A stretch of 64,000 nucleotides of DNA, taken from NCBI GenBank assembly GCA_963789225.1, contig CAWBKD010000017.1, forward strand, positions 62,001 to 126,000, in the 5' to 3' direction. Under the pieces are notes generated by a model that was not told where the DNA came from, did not search any database, and saw only the letters and a program-made list of their open reading frames with translations. The translations under genes and the position numbers were made by a program. Of this stretch, positions 35,309 to 47,282 are shown piece by piece. The first letter of the stretch is position 1; every line of letters begins with the position of its first letter. This DNA is from Palsa-504 sp963789225. Its GTDB lineage: Bacteria > Actinomycetota > Actinomycetes > Streptosporangiales > Streptosporangiaceae.

Positions 35309-37479
35309 GTGAGGCAGACGCAGGCGAGTTTCACTCCGGCGGTACGGGCGAAGAGCCGGATGCCGCGCCGGCCGAAGCCAGGCGGCGGCACGCGGACCTG
35401 AGCCTGGAGATCACCGAGGCCGATCACTGGTACTACGTCCTGGACTCGCCGACCATCTCCGACATCGAGTACGACACGACAATGCGCGAACTGCGCGCGC
35501 TGGAGGAGCGGTACCCCGACCTGCGCACGCCGGATTCGCCGACCCAGACCGTGCACGGGACGGTGTCCACGCTGTTCACCCCGGTCGGGCACCTGGAGCA
35601 GCTGCTCAGCCTGGACAACGTCTTCACCGACGAGGACCTGGGCGGCTGGGCCGACCGGGCCGTGCGGCTCGGCGGCGGGGGCCCGTTCCTGTGCGAGCTG
35701 AAGATCGACGGGCTGGCGATCGACCTGGTCTACCGCGACGGCGCGCTGATCAGGGCGGCGACCAGGGGCGACGGCCGGACCGGCGAGGACGTCACGCCGA
35801 ACATCCGGACGATCTCCTCGATCCCCGCCCGGCTGGCCGGTTCGGGCTACCCGGCCGTGCTGGAGGTCCGGGGCGAGGTGTTCATGCCGGTCGAGGCGTT
35901 CGGGAAGCTGAACGAGTCGCTGCTTGACGCGGGCAAGCCCGCGTTCGCCAACCCGCGCAACTCGGCGGCCGGGTCGCTGCGGCAGAAGGACCCGCGGATC
36001 ACCGCCTCCCGCGCGCTGGACGCCATCGTCCACGGGATCGGAAGGGTCGAGGGATACGACGGCCAGGCCGCAATCACCGGTACCGCAGCCGGCCCCGGCG
36101 AAGCGGGCCATCTTGAGGGCGCGCCCGACACTCAATCCGGCTGGTACCAGCGGCTGCGCGAGTGGGGCCTGCCGGTCAGCACGCTGTACCAGGTGGTCGC
36201 CGGCATGGCCGGGGTCCGCGGGTACATCGCGCACTACGCCGAGCACCGGCACGACCCGCCGTACGAGATCGACGGCGTGGTGGTCAAGGTCGACCAGATC
36301 GCGTTGCAGCGCCAGCTCGGCTCGACCAGCCGGGCGCCGCGGTGGGCCATCGCCTACAAGTACCCGCCGGAGGAGGTCACCACCCGGCTGCTGAAGATCG
36401 AGGTGAACGTCGGCCGGACCGGCCGGGTCACCCCGTTCGCGGTGATGGAACCGGTCAAGGTCAGCGGCTCGACGGTCGCGAACGCCACCTTGCACAACGC
36501 GGACGAGATCAAGCGCAAGGGCGTGCTCATCGGCGACATGGTGATCCTGCGCAAGGCCGGCGACGTGATCCCCGAGGTGCTCGGGCCGGTCGCCGACCTG
36601 CGTACCGGCGACGAGCACGAGTTCGAGTTCCCTGAGGTCTGCCCGTCGTGCGGCACCACCCTGGCCAGGGACGAGGGCGAGGTCGACTGGCGCTGCCCGA
36701 ACGCGAGGTCCTGCCCGGCCCAGCTTCGGGAGCGCCTGTTCCACCTGGCCGGCCGCGGCGCCTTCGACATCGAGGTGCTCGGCTACGAGGCGGTCAGCGC
36801 GCTGCTCGACTGCGGCCTGGTCGCCGACGAGGGCGACGTGTTCTCCCTCACCGAGGAGCAGCTCCTGACCTGCCCGTTCTTCGTCGTCAAGCAGGGCACG
36901 CTGAGCGCCAACGCCGCCCGGCTGCTCGGCAACCTCGCCGAGGCGATGACCAGGCCGCTGTGGCGGATCCTGGTCGCGCTGTCCATCCGGCACGTGGGAC
37001 CGACGGCGGCGCGGGCGCTGGCTACCGAGTTCGGCTCGCTGGACGCGATCGAGGCGGCAAGCGTGGACGCGCTGGCCGCGGTCGACGGGGTGGGACCCAC
37101 GATCGCCGCGTCGCTGCGCGACTGGTTCACCGAGGACTGGCACCGGGCCATCGTGGCCAAGTGGCGGGACGCCGGGGTACGGCTGGCGGACCCGGACTTC
37201 GACCCGAACCGGGCTGCGGCGCGCCTCTTGGCGGGTGTCTCGGTGGTGATCACCGGCACGTTGGCGGGGTTCACCAGGGACGAGGCCGCCGACGCCGTCC
37301 GGCAGGCCGGAGGGAAGGTGACGTCCTCGGTGTCGAAGAAGACCGACTTCGTGGTCGCGGGCGAGAACGCAGGCTCGAAGTACGACAAGGCCGTCGAGCT
37401 GAACATCCCGATCCTGGACGAGGCTGCCTTCCGCGTTCTCGTCGAACAGGGCCCCGACGCCGCCCGCCAGCGGGATTAG
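35305..37479 (+). CDS. ligA: NAD-dependent DNA ligase
   Basis: The 724-residue replicative ligase contains the Ia domain (DHWYYVLDSPTISDIEYD), the adenylation domain with CELKIDGLAIDL (Lys receives AMP) and TRGDGRTGEDVT, and an OB fold. A zinc finger follows with CPSCGTTL and CPNARSCPAQ, then helix-hairpin-helix repeats and a C-terminal BRCT domain (VSVVITGTLAGFTRDEAA, SKKTDFVVAGENAGSK). GTG 35305 overlaps the methionine synthase stop (GTGA) and gives the expected length. The longer upstream frame only re-reads that gene. Confidence 0.97.
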   Translation: MSEADAGEFHSGGTGEEPDAAPAEARRRHADLSLEITEADHWYYVLDSPTISDIEYDTTMRELRALEERYPDLRTPDSPTQTVHGTVSTLFTPVGHLEQLLSLDNVFTDEDLGGWADRAVRLGGGGPFLCELKIDGLAIDLVYRDGALIRAATRGDGRTGEDVTPNIRTISSIPARLAGSGYPAVLEVRGEVFMPVEAFGKLNESLLDAGKPAFANPRNSAAGSLRQKDPRITASRALDAIVHGIGRVEGYDGQAAITGTAAGPGEAGHLEGAPDTQSGWYQRLREWGLPVSTLYQVVAGMAGVRGYIAHYAEHRHDPPYEIDGVVVKVDQIALQRQLGSTSRAPRWAIAYKYPPEEVTTRLLKIEVNVGRTGRVTPFAVMEPVKVSGSTVANATLHNADEIKRKGVLIGDMVILRKAGDVIPEVLGPVADLRTGDEHEFEFPEVCPSCGTTLARDEGEVDWRCPNARSCPAQLRERLFHLAGRGAFDIEVLGYEAVSALLDCGLVADEGDVFSLTEEQLLTCPFFVVKQGTLSANAARLLGNLAEAMTRPLWRILVALSIRHVGPTAARALATEFGSLDAIEAASVDALAAVDGVGPTIAASLRDWFTEDWHRAIVAKWRDAGVRLADPDFDPNRAAARLLAGVSVVITGTLAGFTRDEAADAVRQAGGKVTSSVSKKTDFVVAGENAGSKYDKAVELNIPILDEAAFRVLVEQGPDAARQRD

Positions 37480-37485
37480 CCGCGC

Positions 37486-37503
37486 GCGTTTCCGCGGAAA
37501 CGC
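37486..37503. promoter_or_regulatory. Perfect 18-bp palindrome after ligA
   Basis: GCGTTTCCGCGGAAACGC is its own reverse complement and lies seven bases after the ligA stop. It abuts a second perfect palindrome. With no loop it is more typical of a protein-binding site than of a terminator, although it may still form a hairpin in RNA. Confidence 0.5.
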
Positions 37504-37522
37504 TCCACGCAATTGCGTGGAG
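37503..37522. promoter_or_regulatory. Perfect 20-bp palindrome after ligA
   Basis: CTCCACGCAATTGCGTGGAG is a perfect palindrome sharing its first base with the end of the preceding one. It ends 86 bases before gatC. Together the two could form a bidirectional terminator for ligA or a double operator for the gatCAB promoter. Confidence 0.5.
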
Positions 37523-37595
37523 GCGAGACCCGCCGCGCAGGTATCACAGCTACCATCACGGCGTTATTGCTTACAGCCTGGCGTCGCGGGGCCCC

Positions 37596-37601
37596 TAGGA
37601 T
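37596..37601 (+). promoter_or_regulatory. Candidate -10 element for a leaderless gatC transcript
   Basis: TAGGAT ends seven bases before the gatC ATG, the usual distance from a -10 element to a transcription start. No ribosome-binding site is present in front of the ATG. Leaderless transcripts are common in actinobacteria. The -35 region is weak, so this is tentative. Confidence 0.35.
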
Positions 37602-37608
37602 GGCGTGC

Positions 37609-37902
37609 ATGTCCATCACCCGTGACGAGGTCGCGCACCTGGCGCGGCTGTCCAGGATCTCGCTCACCGCCGCCGAACTTGACCACCTGGCCCCCCAGCT
37701 GGGTCAGATCATCGCGGCGGTGGCGCAGGTCCAGGAGGTCGCGGCGGAGGGGATACCGCCGACCTCGCACGCCACCGGCCTGACCAACGTGCACCGCGAC
37801 GACGTGCCGGTCCCGTGCCTGACCCAAGAGGCCGCGCTCGATCAGGCGCCCGCCGTGGAGCAGCAGCGGTTCAAGGTGCCGCGGATCCTGGGGGAGGACT
37901 GA
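37609..37902 (+). CDS. gatC: Asp/Glu-tRNA amidotransferase subunit C
   Basis: The 97-residue subunit wraps around GatA and GatB to hold the complex together. It shows SITRDEVAHLARLSRISLTA, LGQIIAAVAQVQEV and a conserved C-terminal DDVPVPCLTQEAAL. ATG 37609 has no clear ribosome-binding site and is probably leaderless. The stop overlaps the gatA start (TGATG). gatC-gatA-gatB form one operon. Confidence 0.94.
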   Translation: MSITRDEVAHLARLSRISLTAAELDHLAPQLGQIIAAVAQVQEVAAEGIPPTSHATGLTNVHRDDVPVPCLTQEAALDQAPAVEQQRFKVPRILGED

Positions 37903-39401
37903 TGTCCGAGCTGACCCACCTGACCGCCGCCGAGCTCTCGGCGGCACTGGCTGCGGGCGAGGTCTCGGCGACCGAGGTGACCCGGGCCCATCTGGACCGG
38001 ATCGCCGCGGTCGATGATCGCGTGCACGCCTTCCTGCACGTCGCCGCCGACAGCGCCCTGGCCCGGGCGCAGCAGATCGACGCCGCGCGCCAGGCGGGCG
38101 AGCCGCTCGGCCCGCTGGCCGGAGTGCCGGTTGCGGTCAAGGACGTGTTCACTACCATGGGCATGCCCACGACCTGCGGCTCGCGCATCCTGGAGGGCTG
38201 GCACCCCCCGTACGACGCGACGATCACGGGGCGGCTCAAGCAAGCCGGCGCGATCATCCTCGGCAAGACCAACATGGACGAGTTCGCGATGGGTTCGTCG
38301 ACCGAGAACTCGGCGTTCGGCCCGAGCCACAACCCGTGGGACCTCGGCCGGGTGCCCGGCGGCTCGTCGGGCGGGTCCTCGGCCGCCGTGGCCGCGTACG
38401 AGGCCCCGCTCGCCATCGGCACCGACACCGGGGGCTCGATCCGGCAGCCCGCGGCCGTCTGCGGGATCGTCGGGACCAAGCCGACCTACGGCGGCTCGTC
38501 GCGGTACGGGGTAGTCGCGTTCGCCTCCTCACTGGACACGCCGGGGCCGTTCGGCCGTACCGTGCTGGACGCGGCGCTGCTGCACGAGGCGATGTCGGGG
38601 CACGACCCGTGCGATTCCACCTCGATCGACGCCCCGGTGCCCCCCGTGGTCGCCGCGGCCCGGCAGGCGGACGTGAGCGGGATGCGGATCGGGGTGGTCA
38701 CCGAACTGAGCGGCGAGGGCTACCAGTCCGGCGTGCTGTCCAGGTTCGCCGAGGCGGTCGAGCTGCTCGAGTCGCTCGGCGCCAAGGTCACCGAGGTGTC
38801 CTGCCCGCACTTCAGGTATGCGCTGCCCGCCTACTACCTGATCGCGCCCAGCGAGTGCTCCTCCAACCTGGCCAGGTTCGACGCGATGCGGTACGGCCTG
38901 CGGGTCGGCGACGACGGGGCCAGGGATGCCGAAGAGGTGATGGCGCTGACCCGCGAGCAGGGCTTCGGCGCGGAAGTGAAACGGCGCATCATCCTCGGCA
39001 CCTACGCGCTGTCCAGCGGCTACTACGACGCCTACTACGGCAAGGCGCAGCAGGTACGCACGCTGATCATCAGGGACTTCGACGCGGCCTTCGATCAGGT
39101 CGACGTGCTGGTCTCGCCGGCCACGCCGACGACGGCGTTCGCCATCGGCGAGCGCGCCGATGACCCGATGGCGATGTACCTGGCCGACCTGTGCACGATC
39201 CCCTCAGACCTGGCAGGCAACGCGGCGATCTCCGTACCGTGCGGGCTGGCCCCCGAGGACGGCCTGCCGGTCGGGCTGCAGGTCATGGCCCCCGCGCTGG
39301 CCGACGACCGGATGTACCGGGTGGCCGCCGCCGCCGAGGCGGCCCTGGTCGAGCGCTGGGGGCAGCCGCTGCTCGCGCAGGCGAAGGGACTCACCTCATG
39401 A
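37902..39401 (+). CDS. gatA: Asp/Glu-tRNA amidotransferase subunit A (amidase)
   Basis: The 499-residue amidase signature enzyme releases ammonia from glutamine for transamidation of Glu-tRNA(Gln) and Asp-tRNA(Asn). The Ser-cisSer-Lys triad is visible: VAVKDVFTT with the Lys, GGSSGGSSAAVAAY, and DTGGSIRQPAAVCG with the nucleophile Ser. GGGGAGGA precedes ATG 37902. The stop overlaps the gatB ATG. Confidence 0.96.
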   Translation: MSELTHLTAAELSAALAAGEVSATEVTRAHLDRIAAVDDRVHAFLHVAADSALARAQQIDAARQAGEPLGPLAGVPVAVKDVFTTMGMPTTCGSRILEGWHPPYDATITGRLKQAGAIILGKTNMDEFAMGSSTENSAFGPSHNPWDLGRVPGGSSGGSSAAVAAYEAPLAIGTDTGGSIRQPAAVCGIVGTKPTYGGSSRYGVVAFASSLDTPGPFGRTVLDAALLHEAMSGHDPCDSTSIDAPVPPVVAAARQADVSGMRIGVVTELSGEGYQSGVLSRFAEAVELLESLGAKVTEVSCPHFRYALPAYYLIAPSECSSNLARFDAMRYGLRVGDDGARDAEEVMALTREQGFGAEVKRRIILGTYALSSGYYDAYYGKAQQVRTLIIRDFDAAFDQVDVLVSPATPTTAFAIGERADDPMAMYLADLCTIPSDLAGNAAISVPCGLAPEDGLPVGLQVMAPALADDRMYRVAAAAEAALVERWGQPLLAQAKGLTS

Positions 39402-40904
39402 CCGCCGCCGACACGCTGGTCCCGTTCGCCGAGGCGATGGCACGCTACGAGCCGGTGATCGGGCTTGAGACGCACGTCGAGCTGGGCACCAGGACCAAGA
39501 TGTTCTGCGGCTGCACGACCGTCTTCGGTGCGGAGCCGAACAGCCAGGTATGCCCGGTCTGCCTGGGCCTGCCCGGCTCGCTGCCGGTGGTGAACCGGAT
39601 GGCGATCGAGTACACGATCAGGATCGGCCTGGCCCTGAACTGCACTATCGCCACCTGGTGCCGGTTCGCGCGGAAGAACTACTTCTACCCGGACATGCCG
39701 AAGAACTTCCAGATCTCCCAGTACGACGAGCCGCTGTGCACGGACGGCTGGCTGGACGTGCCCGTCGCGGACCGGGTCATCCGGGTCGGCATCGAGCGCG
39801 TGCACCTGGAGGAGGACACCGGCAAGTCGCTGCACGTGGGCGGCGCCACCGGCCGGATCCACGGCGCCGACTACTCCCTCGTCGACTACAACCGGGCGGG
39901 CATCCCGCTGGTCGAGATCGTGACCAAGCCGGTCGAGGGGACCGGCGCGGCCGCGCCCGAGGTGGCCAGGGCCTACGTCACCGAGCTGCGCAACCTGGTC
40001 CGCGCGCTCGGCGTCTCCGACGTCCGGATGGAGGAAGGCTCGCTGCGCTGCGACGTGAACACCTCGCTGGCGCCGCGCGGGTCCGGCCGCTGGGGAACCC
40101 GGACCGAGACCAAGAACGTCAACTCGCTGCGCTCGGTGGAGCGGGCGGTCCGGTCCGAGATCGAGCGCCAGGCCGGCGTGCTCGACTCCGGGGCGCGGGT
40201 CATCCAGGAGACCAGGCACTTCCACGAGGACTCGGGGACGACGACATCCGGGCGGTCCAAGGAAGAGGCCCAGGACTACCGGTACTTCCCCGAGCCCGAT
40301 CTGGTACCGGTCGCCCCCGCGGCCGAATGGGTGGAGCAGATCCGGGCCGCGCTGCCCGAGGCGCCGTCCGCGCGGCGGGAGCGGCTGCAGCGCGAGTGGG
40401 GCCTGCCCGAGGCGGAGATCACCGCGCTGTACCACGTGGGCGCGCTCGACCTGGTCGGCGGAGACGGTCGCGGCCGGTGCGTCGCCGGACGACGCGCGTA
40501 AGTGGTGGCTCGGCGAACTGGCTCGCCAGGCCAACGACGCGGGTGTCGAGCTCGCGGACCTGGCCATCACGCCCGCGCAGGTCGCCAGGATCGCGGAGCT
40601 CGTCGCGGCGGGCACGCTCAATGACCGCCTGGCCCGGGACGTGATCGAGGCGGTGCTGGCGGGAGCGGGCGACCCCGACGAGGTGGTGTCCGCCCGCGGG
40701 CTGGCCGTGGTCAGCGACGAGGGCGCGCTCACCGCCGCCGTGGACGCGGCGATCGCGGCCCACCCCGACGTGGCCGACAAGGTCCGCGCGGGCAAGGTGA
40801 CCGCGGCCGGGCCCCTGGTCGGCGCGGTCATGAGGGCCACGGGCGGTCAGGCCGACGCGGCCCGCGTCCGCGAGCTGATCCTGGAACGCCTCACCGGGCC
40901 CTGA
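39398..40904 (+). CDS. gatB: Asp/Glu-tRNA amidotransferase subunit B, frame broken near 40457
   Basis: The kinase-like and tRNA-binding subunit of GatCAB. It shows YEPVIGLETHVELGTRTKMF, the zinc-binding Cys pairs FCGC and CPVCLGLPG, and VDYNRAGIPLVEIVTKP. After VGALDLV the text needs one base fewer to continue AETVAAGASPDDARKWWLGE and the tRNA-binding tail ending ILERLTGP at 40904. Span modulo three is one, which fits a single extra G in GTCGGCGGAG. Corrected length is 501 residues, normal for GatB. GatB is essential in organisms lacking GlnRS or AsnRS, so a sequence error is more likely than loss. Confidence 0.92.
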
Positions 40905-40933
40905 GGCCGGACCGGCACCCCGCTACGGCGGGC

Positions 40934-41959
40934 TTACGACGCCCGGCGCAGCGCCGGGTTCGCGATCGCCGGGGGCACGAGCCCGACGTCCGGCCAGCTG
41001 ACGTTGGTGCCCGGGGTCACGATCTCGTCGATCCGGTCGAGCACGTCCGGCGCCAGCCTGACCTCGAGCGCCCCGAGGTAGGTGGCCAGGTGCTCGGGGG
41101 TCCTGGGGCCGATGATGGGGGCGGTGACGGCCGGGTGCTGCCGCACGAACGCGAGGGCCAGGTGGATGAGCGGGATACCCGCGTCCTCCGCCACCCGGGC
41201 CAGGGCCTCGGTGATCTCCAGCTTGCGCTGGTTCTCCGGCAGGCTCAGGTCGAAACGGGCCGGAACGCGGTCGGCCCGCCGGCTGGCCATGTCCTGGCCG
41301 CCCACGCGCCACTTGCCCGACAGCCAGCCGCCCGCGAGCGGACCCCAGGGGATGACCCCCATCCGGTAGCGCTGGCAGGCCGGCAGGAAGTCGGTCTCGA
41401 CGCCGCGGACGAGCAGGGAGTACGCGGGCTGCTCGCACACGAAGCGCTCCCGCTGGCGGCGCTCGGCCGTCCACTGCGCCTCCACGATCGCCGAAGGCTG
41501 GAACTTCGAGCTGCCGAGGTATCGCACCTTCCCCTGCCGGACCAGATCGGTCAGGGCGCCGAGCGTTTCGTCGATGTCGACGTCGGGGTCGGGCCTGTGT
41601 ACCTGGTACAGGTCGATGTAGTCCGTGTTCAGCCGGCGCAGGCTGTCCTCGCAGGCCCGCACAATCCACCGGCGCGAGTTGCCGCCTTCGTTCGGGTCCG
41701 CCCCCATCGGGAAGTGGACCTTGGTGGCCAGGACGATCCGGTCCCGCCGGCCCGCCAGGGCCTGCCCGACGACCACCTCCGACTCGCCGCGTGAGTAGAC
41801 ATCGGCGGTGTCGATGAAGTTGATCCCCGCGTCGATCGCCGTGTCGATGATCGAGATGGCCTCGTCGTGATCCTGATTGCCCCAGGCGCCGAACATCATA
41901 GTGCCCAGGCACAGCGAGCTAACCTTCATCCCAGTCGCACCAAGACTGCGGTACTCCAT
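40934..41959 (-). CDS. Aldo/keto reductase
   Basis: The 341-residue NADPH-dependent oxidoreductase of the KefB/YajO-like group shows the catalytic tetrad: NFIDTADVYSRGESE with Asp and Tyr, LATKVHFPMG with Lys, and YQVHRPD with His. A C-terminal GPRTPEHLATYLGALE region binds NADPH. The substrate is unknown. It is convergent with gatB and divergent from acnA, with only 25 bases between the two starts, so their promoters overlap. Confidence 0.9.
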   Translation of the reverse strand: MEYRSLGATGMKVSSLCLGTMMFGAWGNQDHDEAISIIDTAIDAGINFIDTADVYSRGESEVVVGQALAGRRDRIVLATKVHFPMGADPNEGGNSRRWIVRACEDSLRRLNTDYIDLYQVHRPDPDVDIDETLGALTDLVRQGKVRYLGSSKFQPSAIVEAQWTAERRQRERFVCEQPAYSLLVRGVETDFLPACQRYRMGVIPWGPLAGGWLSGKWRVGGQDMASRRADRVPARFDLSLPENQRKLEITEALARVAEDAGIPLIHLALAFVRQHPAVTAPIIGPRTPEHLATYLGALEVRLAPDVLDRIDEIVTPGTNVSWPDVGLVPPAIANPALRRAS

Positions 41960-41984
41960 AGTTGCTCCCTTACCGAAGAGGCCG

Positions 41985-44611
<2,627 letters not shown>

Positions 44612-44627
44612 CACCCGGCCGGGGCCT

Positions 44628-45548
44628 TCAGAAGACGGCAATCGGGTTGATGGGCGATCCGGTCCCACCCACGACCCGCAGCGGCGCCAGTACCACCATG
44701 AACTCGTAGCGCCCGAGTTTCGCGCACACCTGAGCGAGCCCCTCCAGGTAGCAGTTGTCCACGAGCGCCACGCCGTAGGACATGATCGCCGCGTGCACGC
44801 CGAACGGGAGATCGTACAGTTCCGCGCACGGGTGCTCGTCCATGAAGTCCCAGACCAGGACGGCTACGTCGTGCTCGCGGATGAACCTGAGGCAGGACGC
44901 GTGCAGCCCGGGGCGCACCGGCTCCTCGCCGTTCCACTCCGGATGCGCCGCGGTGAAGGCGTCCCGGCCGGAGTAGACCACCAGGGCGTCGCCCGGCTCG
45001 ACCGTGACCCCCTGGTGCTCGGCCACGGCCCGGAGTTCCGCGGCGTGGACCGGCCTGCCGATCTCGATCGAGTCCACCCCGCGGAAACGGGGCACGTCGA
45101 GCAGTACGCCGCGGGTTATGATGCCCGCACGCCACTGGTCGATGTCGCCGAACGAGGCACCGTCGGCGCTGAACACGTCTTCTGCCCGTCGGCCACCCCA
45201 CATCCCTTCCTCGTCCCAGATATGGCAGAGGGCGTCGACGTGCGTGCTGCCCCAGCGGTGGAAGGCGATCCCGTAGTAGTCCCCGGCCGCCCCGCCGGTG
45301 GGTGGGTGCCGCCACTGGAGGGGAAAGTGCTGGGCCGGACGCGAGTTCCCCGGACCCGGCGTTTTCGGGTATTCGCGCGACAGGGTGACCGTGAGCCCCG
45401 TCCGGACGAGGCGTGCCGCCTGGATCGTCTTGGCCGCCGTGACGAGGTTGACCGCCCCCATCTGGTCGTCTTCGCCCCAGCGTCCCCAGTTCCGCTGGTC
45501 CCTGATGTACTCCAGGAGGTCTTCCCGGGTCGGGTTCTCGTCGGACAC
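44628..45548 (-). CDS. Cyclase-family metal-dependent hydrolase (kynurenine formamidase-like)
   Basis: The 306-residue protein of the PF04199 family shows the metal motif HRWGSTHVDALCHIWDEEG (H-x-G-T-H-x-D-x3-H form), preceded by DQMGAVNLVT. Its C-terminal part has SYGVALVDNCYLEGLAQVC. Characterised relatives hydrolyse formylkynurenine or cyclic amides and lactones; this longer type acts on unidentified substrates. It is convergent with acnA and divergent from the dehydrogenase operon. It is the first gene of the catabolic island. Confidence 0.85.
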   Translation of the reverse strand: MSDENPTREDLLEYIRDQRNWGRWGEDDQMGAVNLVTAAKTIQAARLVRTGLTVTLSREYPKTPGPGNSRPAQHFPLQWRHPPTGGAAGDYYGIAFHRWGSTHVDALCHIWDEEGMWGGRRAEDVFSADGASFGDIDQWRAGIITRGVLLDVPRFRGVDSIEIGRPVHAAELRAVAEHQGVTVEPGDALVVYSGRDAFTAAHPEWNGEEPVRPGLHASCLRFIREHDVAVLVWDFMDEHPCAELYDLPFGVHAAIMSYGVALVDNCYLEGLAQVCAKLGRYEFMVVLAPLRVVGGTGSPINPIAVF

Positions 45549-45657
45549 GGTGGTCTCCCTTCCGTCGGCGTACGTATCATGCGAGCATGCTGTCCGTCAA
45601 CCTGACTGTCTGACAAGGTTACTCTCGGACGTGGTAGTTCCGGTAGCAGGAGGTTAG

Positions 45658-46650
45658 ATGCGAGTTTCGATACTTGACGATTACCTAGACACGCTGCGGA
45701 CGCTTGGTTGTTTTTCCATGCTGGACGGCCACGACGTCACGGTCTGGAACGACCACACCCAGGATGTGGACGTGCTAGCCGAACGTCTAGCGGACACCGA
45801 GGCGCTCGTGCTGATCAGGGAGCGAACCCAGATCAGGACGGCGCTGCTCGAACGCCTGCCGCGGCTCGTGCTGATCAGCCAGCGGAGCGTATACCCTCAC
45901 ATCGACATCGACACCTGCACTCGCCTCGGCATCGTCGTATCCTCCGACCAGCACGTCGGTCGGCCTTCCTACGCCACGGCCGAGTTCACCTGGGGCCTCA
46001 TCCTGGCCGCGATGCGCCAGATCCCTCAGCAGGCGGCCTCTCTTAAGGCCGGCCGGTGGCAGACCGACATCGGCCGGACGATCCGCGGCAAGACGCTCGG
46101 CGTATACGGCTACGGACGAATCGGGCAGGTGGTCGCCGACTACGGCCGGACGTTCGGCATGGACGTCGTCGTGCTCAGCCGGCCTGGCTCGATGGCGCAG
46201 GCGGTAGCCGACGGTCACCGCGCGGCGAACGGCAAGGCAGAGTTCTTCGCCTCCTCCAACATCGTCTCGCTGCACCTGCGCATGCTGGAGGAGACGCGCG
46301 GGATCGTGACGGCCGGTGATCTCGGCTCGATGAAGCCATCGGCGTTGCTCGTCAATACCAGTCGTGCGGCGCTCGTCGAGCCTGGTGCGCTCGTGGCCGC
46401 GCTGCGCGCGGGCCGCCCGGGGATGGCGGCGATCGACGTCTTCGACCACGAGCCCATCATCGACCCCTCCGACCCGCTGCTGCGCCTCGACAACGCGCTG
46501 TGCACCCCACACCTCGGCTACGTGACCAGGGAGGAATGGGAGATGCAGTTCAGCGGCATCTTCCAGCAGATCAACGCCTACGACTCCGGAGCACCCATCA
46601 ACGTCGTCAATCCCGCGGCCCTCGAGCACCCGCGAGTGCCGCACCCCTGA
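45658..46650 (+). CDS. D-2-hydroxyacid dehydrogenase (NAD)
   Basis: The 330-residue enzyme of the D-isomer family shows the NAD fold GVYGYGRIGQVVADYGRTFG, the catalytic Arg in NTSRAALVEPGAL, Glu in IDVFDHEPI, and His in LCTPHLGYVTREEW. The expected reaction is reversible reduction of a 2-oxoacid to a D-2-hydroxyacid. AGGAGG at 45649-45654 gives a strong start at ATG 45658. It leads the plus-strand operon that includes the amidohydrolases and the Rieske protein. Confidence 0.92.
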   Translation: MRVSILDDYLDTLRTLGCFSMLDGHDVTVWNDHTQDVDVLAERLADTEALVLIRERTQIRTALLERLPRLVLISQRSVYPHIDIDTCTRLGIVVSSDQHVGRPSYATAEFTWGLILAAMRQIPQQAASLKAGRWQTDIGRTIRGKTLGVYGYGRIGQVVADYGRTFGMDVVVLSRPGSMAQAVADGHRAANGKAEFFASSNIVSLHLRMLEETRGIVTAGDLGSMKPSALLVNTSRAALVEPGALVAALRAGRPGMAAIDVFDHEPIIDPSDPLLRLDNALCTPHLGYVTREEWEMQFSGIFQQINAYDSGAPINVVNPAALEHPRVPHP

Positions 46651-46766
46651 GGTTCCCGGGCCTACTTGCCGGCGGGCATATCGAATGTAATACTAGCTAT
46701 CGTGTCTATCAATCATGCCCGTGAACACTGGCGTGCTCACGGACGGTGCGCAGCGCCCATGACACC

Positions 46767-47276
46767 ATGACCGGCGTCGCCTACCGGCGGGTGAACCGGC
46801 AGTACGTTGCGATGACGACGGCCGAGGTATGGGACTACATCGCCTCGCAGAAGGTGGCGTTCGCGGCCTTCGTCGATGGCGAGGAGTACCCGCACGTGAC
46901 ACCGGTCTGGTACGTCTCGATCACCGGGACGGTCTACTTCCGTGCCACCAGCAACAAGGTGAAGGCGAAGCTGGCCGACGACGCTCGCGTATGTGTCACG
47001 ATCGCGGACGGGGAGGGCTTCACCGAGTTGCGCGGCGTGGTCATCCGCGGACGGTCGCGCATCCTGGCCGACCCGGCCCTCATCGAGCTCTGCAGCGAGC
47101 TCCTCGACCAGAAGTACGCCGGGCTGCGCAGCCGGGACCTGGGTGTTCCCGGGCACTGGCAGGCGGCCCGCGACCTGGATTCCTCGTCGATGGTTGCCGT
47201 GACCCCCGAGCGGATCTCATCCTGGGACAACAGCAAACTCAACGAGTGGACCGACGACACCATCCGCCGAGAGTGA
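46767..47276 (+). CDS. Pyridoxamine 5'-phosphate oxidase-fold protein (FMN/F420 binding)
   Basis: The 169-residue split-barrel protein shows VWDYIASQKVAFAAFVDGEE, HVTPVWYVSITGTVYFRATS, KAKLADDARVCVTIADG and VVIRGRSRI. This is the common PPOX-class layout, with SxxK-type phosphate contacts replaced in part by NKVKAKLA. In actinobacteria many such proteins bind F420 rather than FMN. The substrate is unknown. ATG 46767 is chosen; GTG 46746 upstream is possible. The next gene begins seven bases after the stop. Confidence 0.8.
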   Translation: MTGVAYRRVNRQYVAMTTAEVWDYIASQKVAFAAFVDGEEYPHVTPVWYVSITGTVYFRATSNKVKAKLADDARVCVTIADGEGFTELRGVVIRGRSRILADPALIELCSELLDQKYAGLRSRDLGVPGHWQAARDLDSSSMVAVTPERISSWDNSKLNEWTDDTIRRE

Positions 47277-47282
47277 CCCGAC

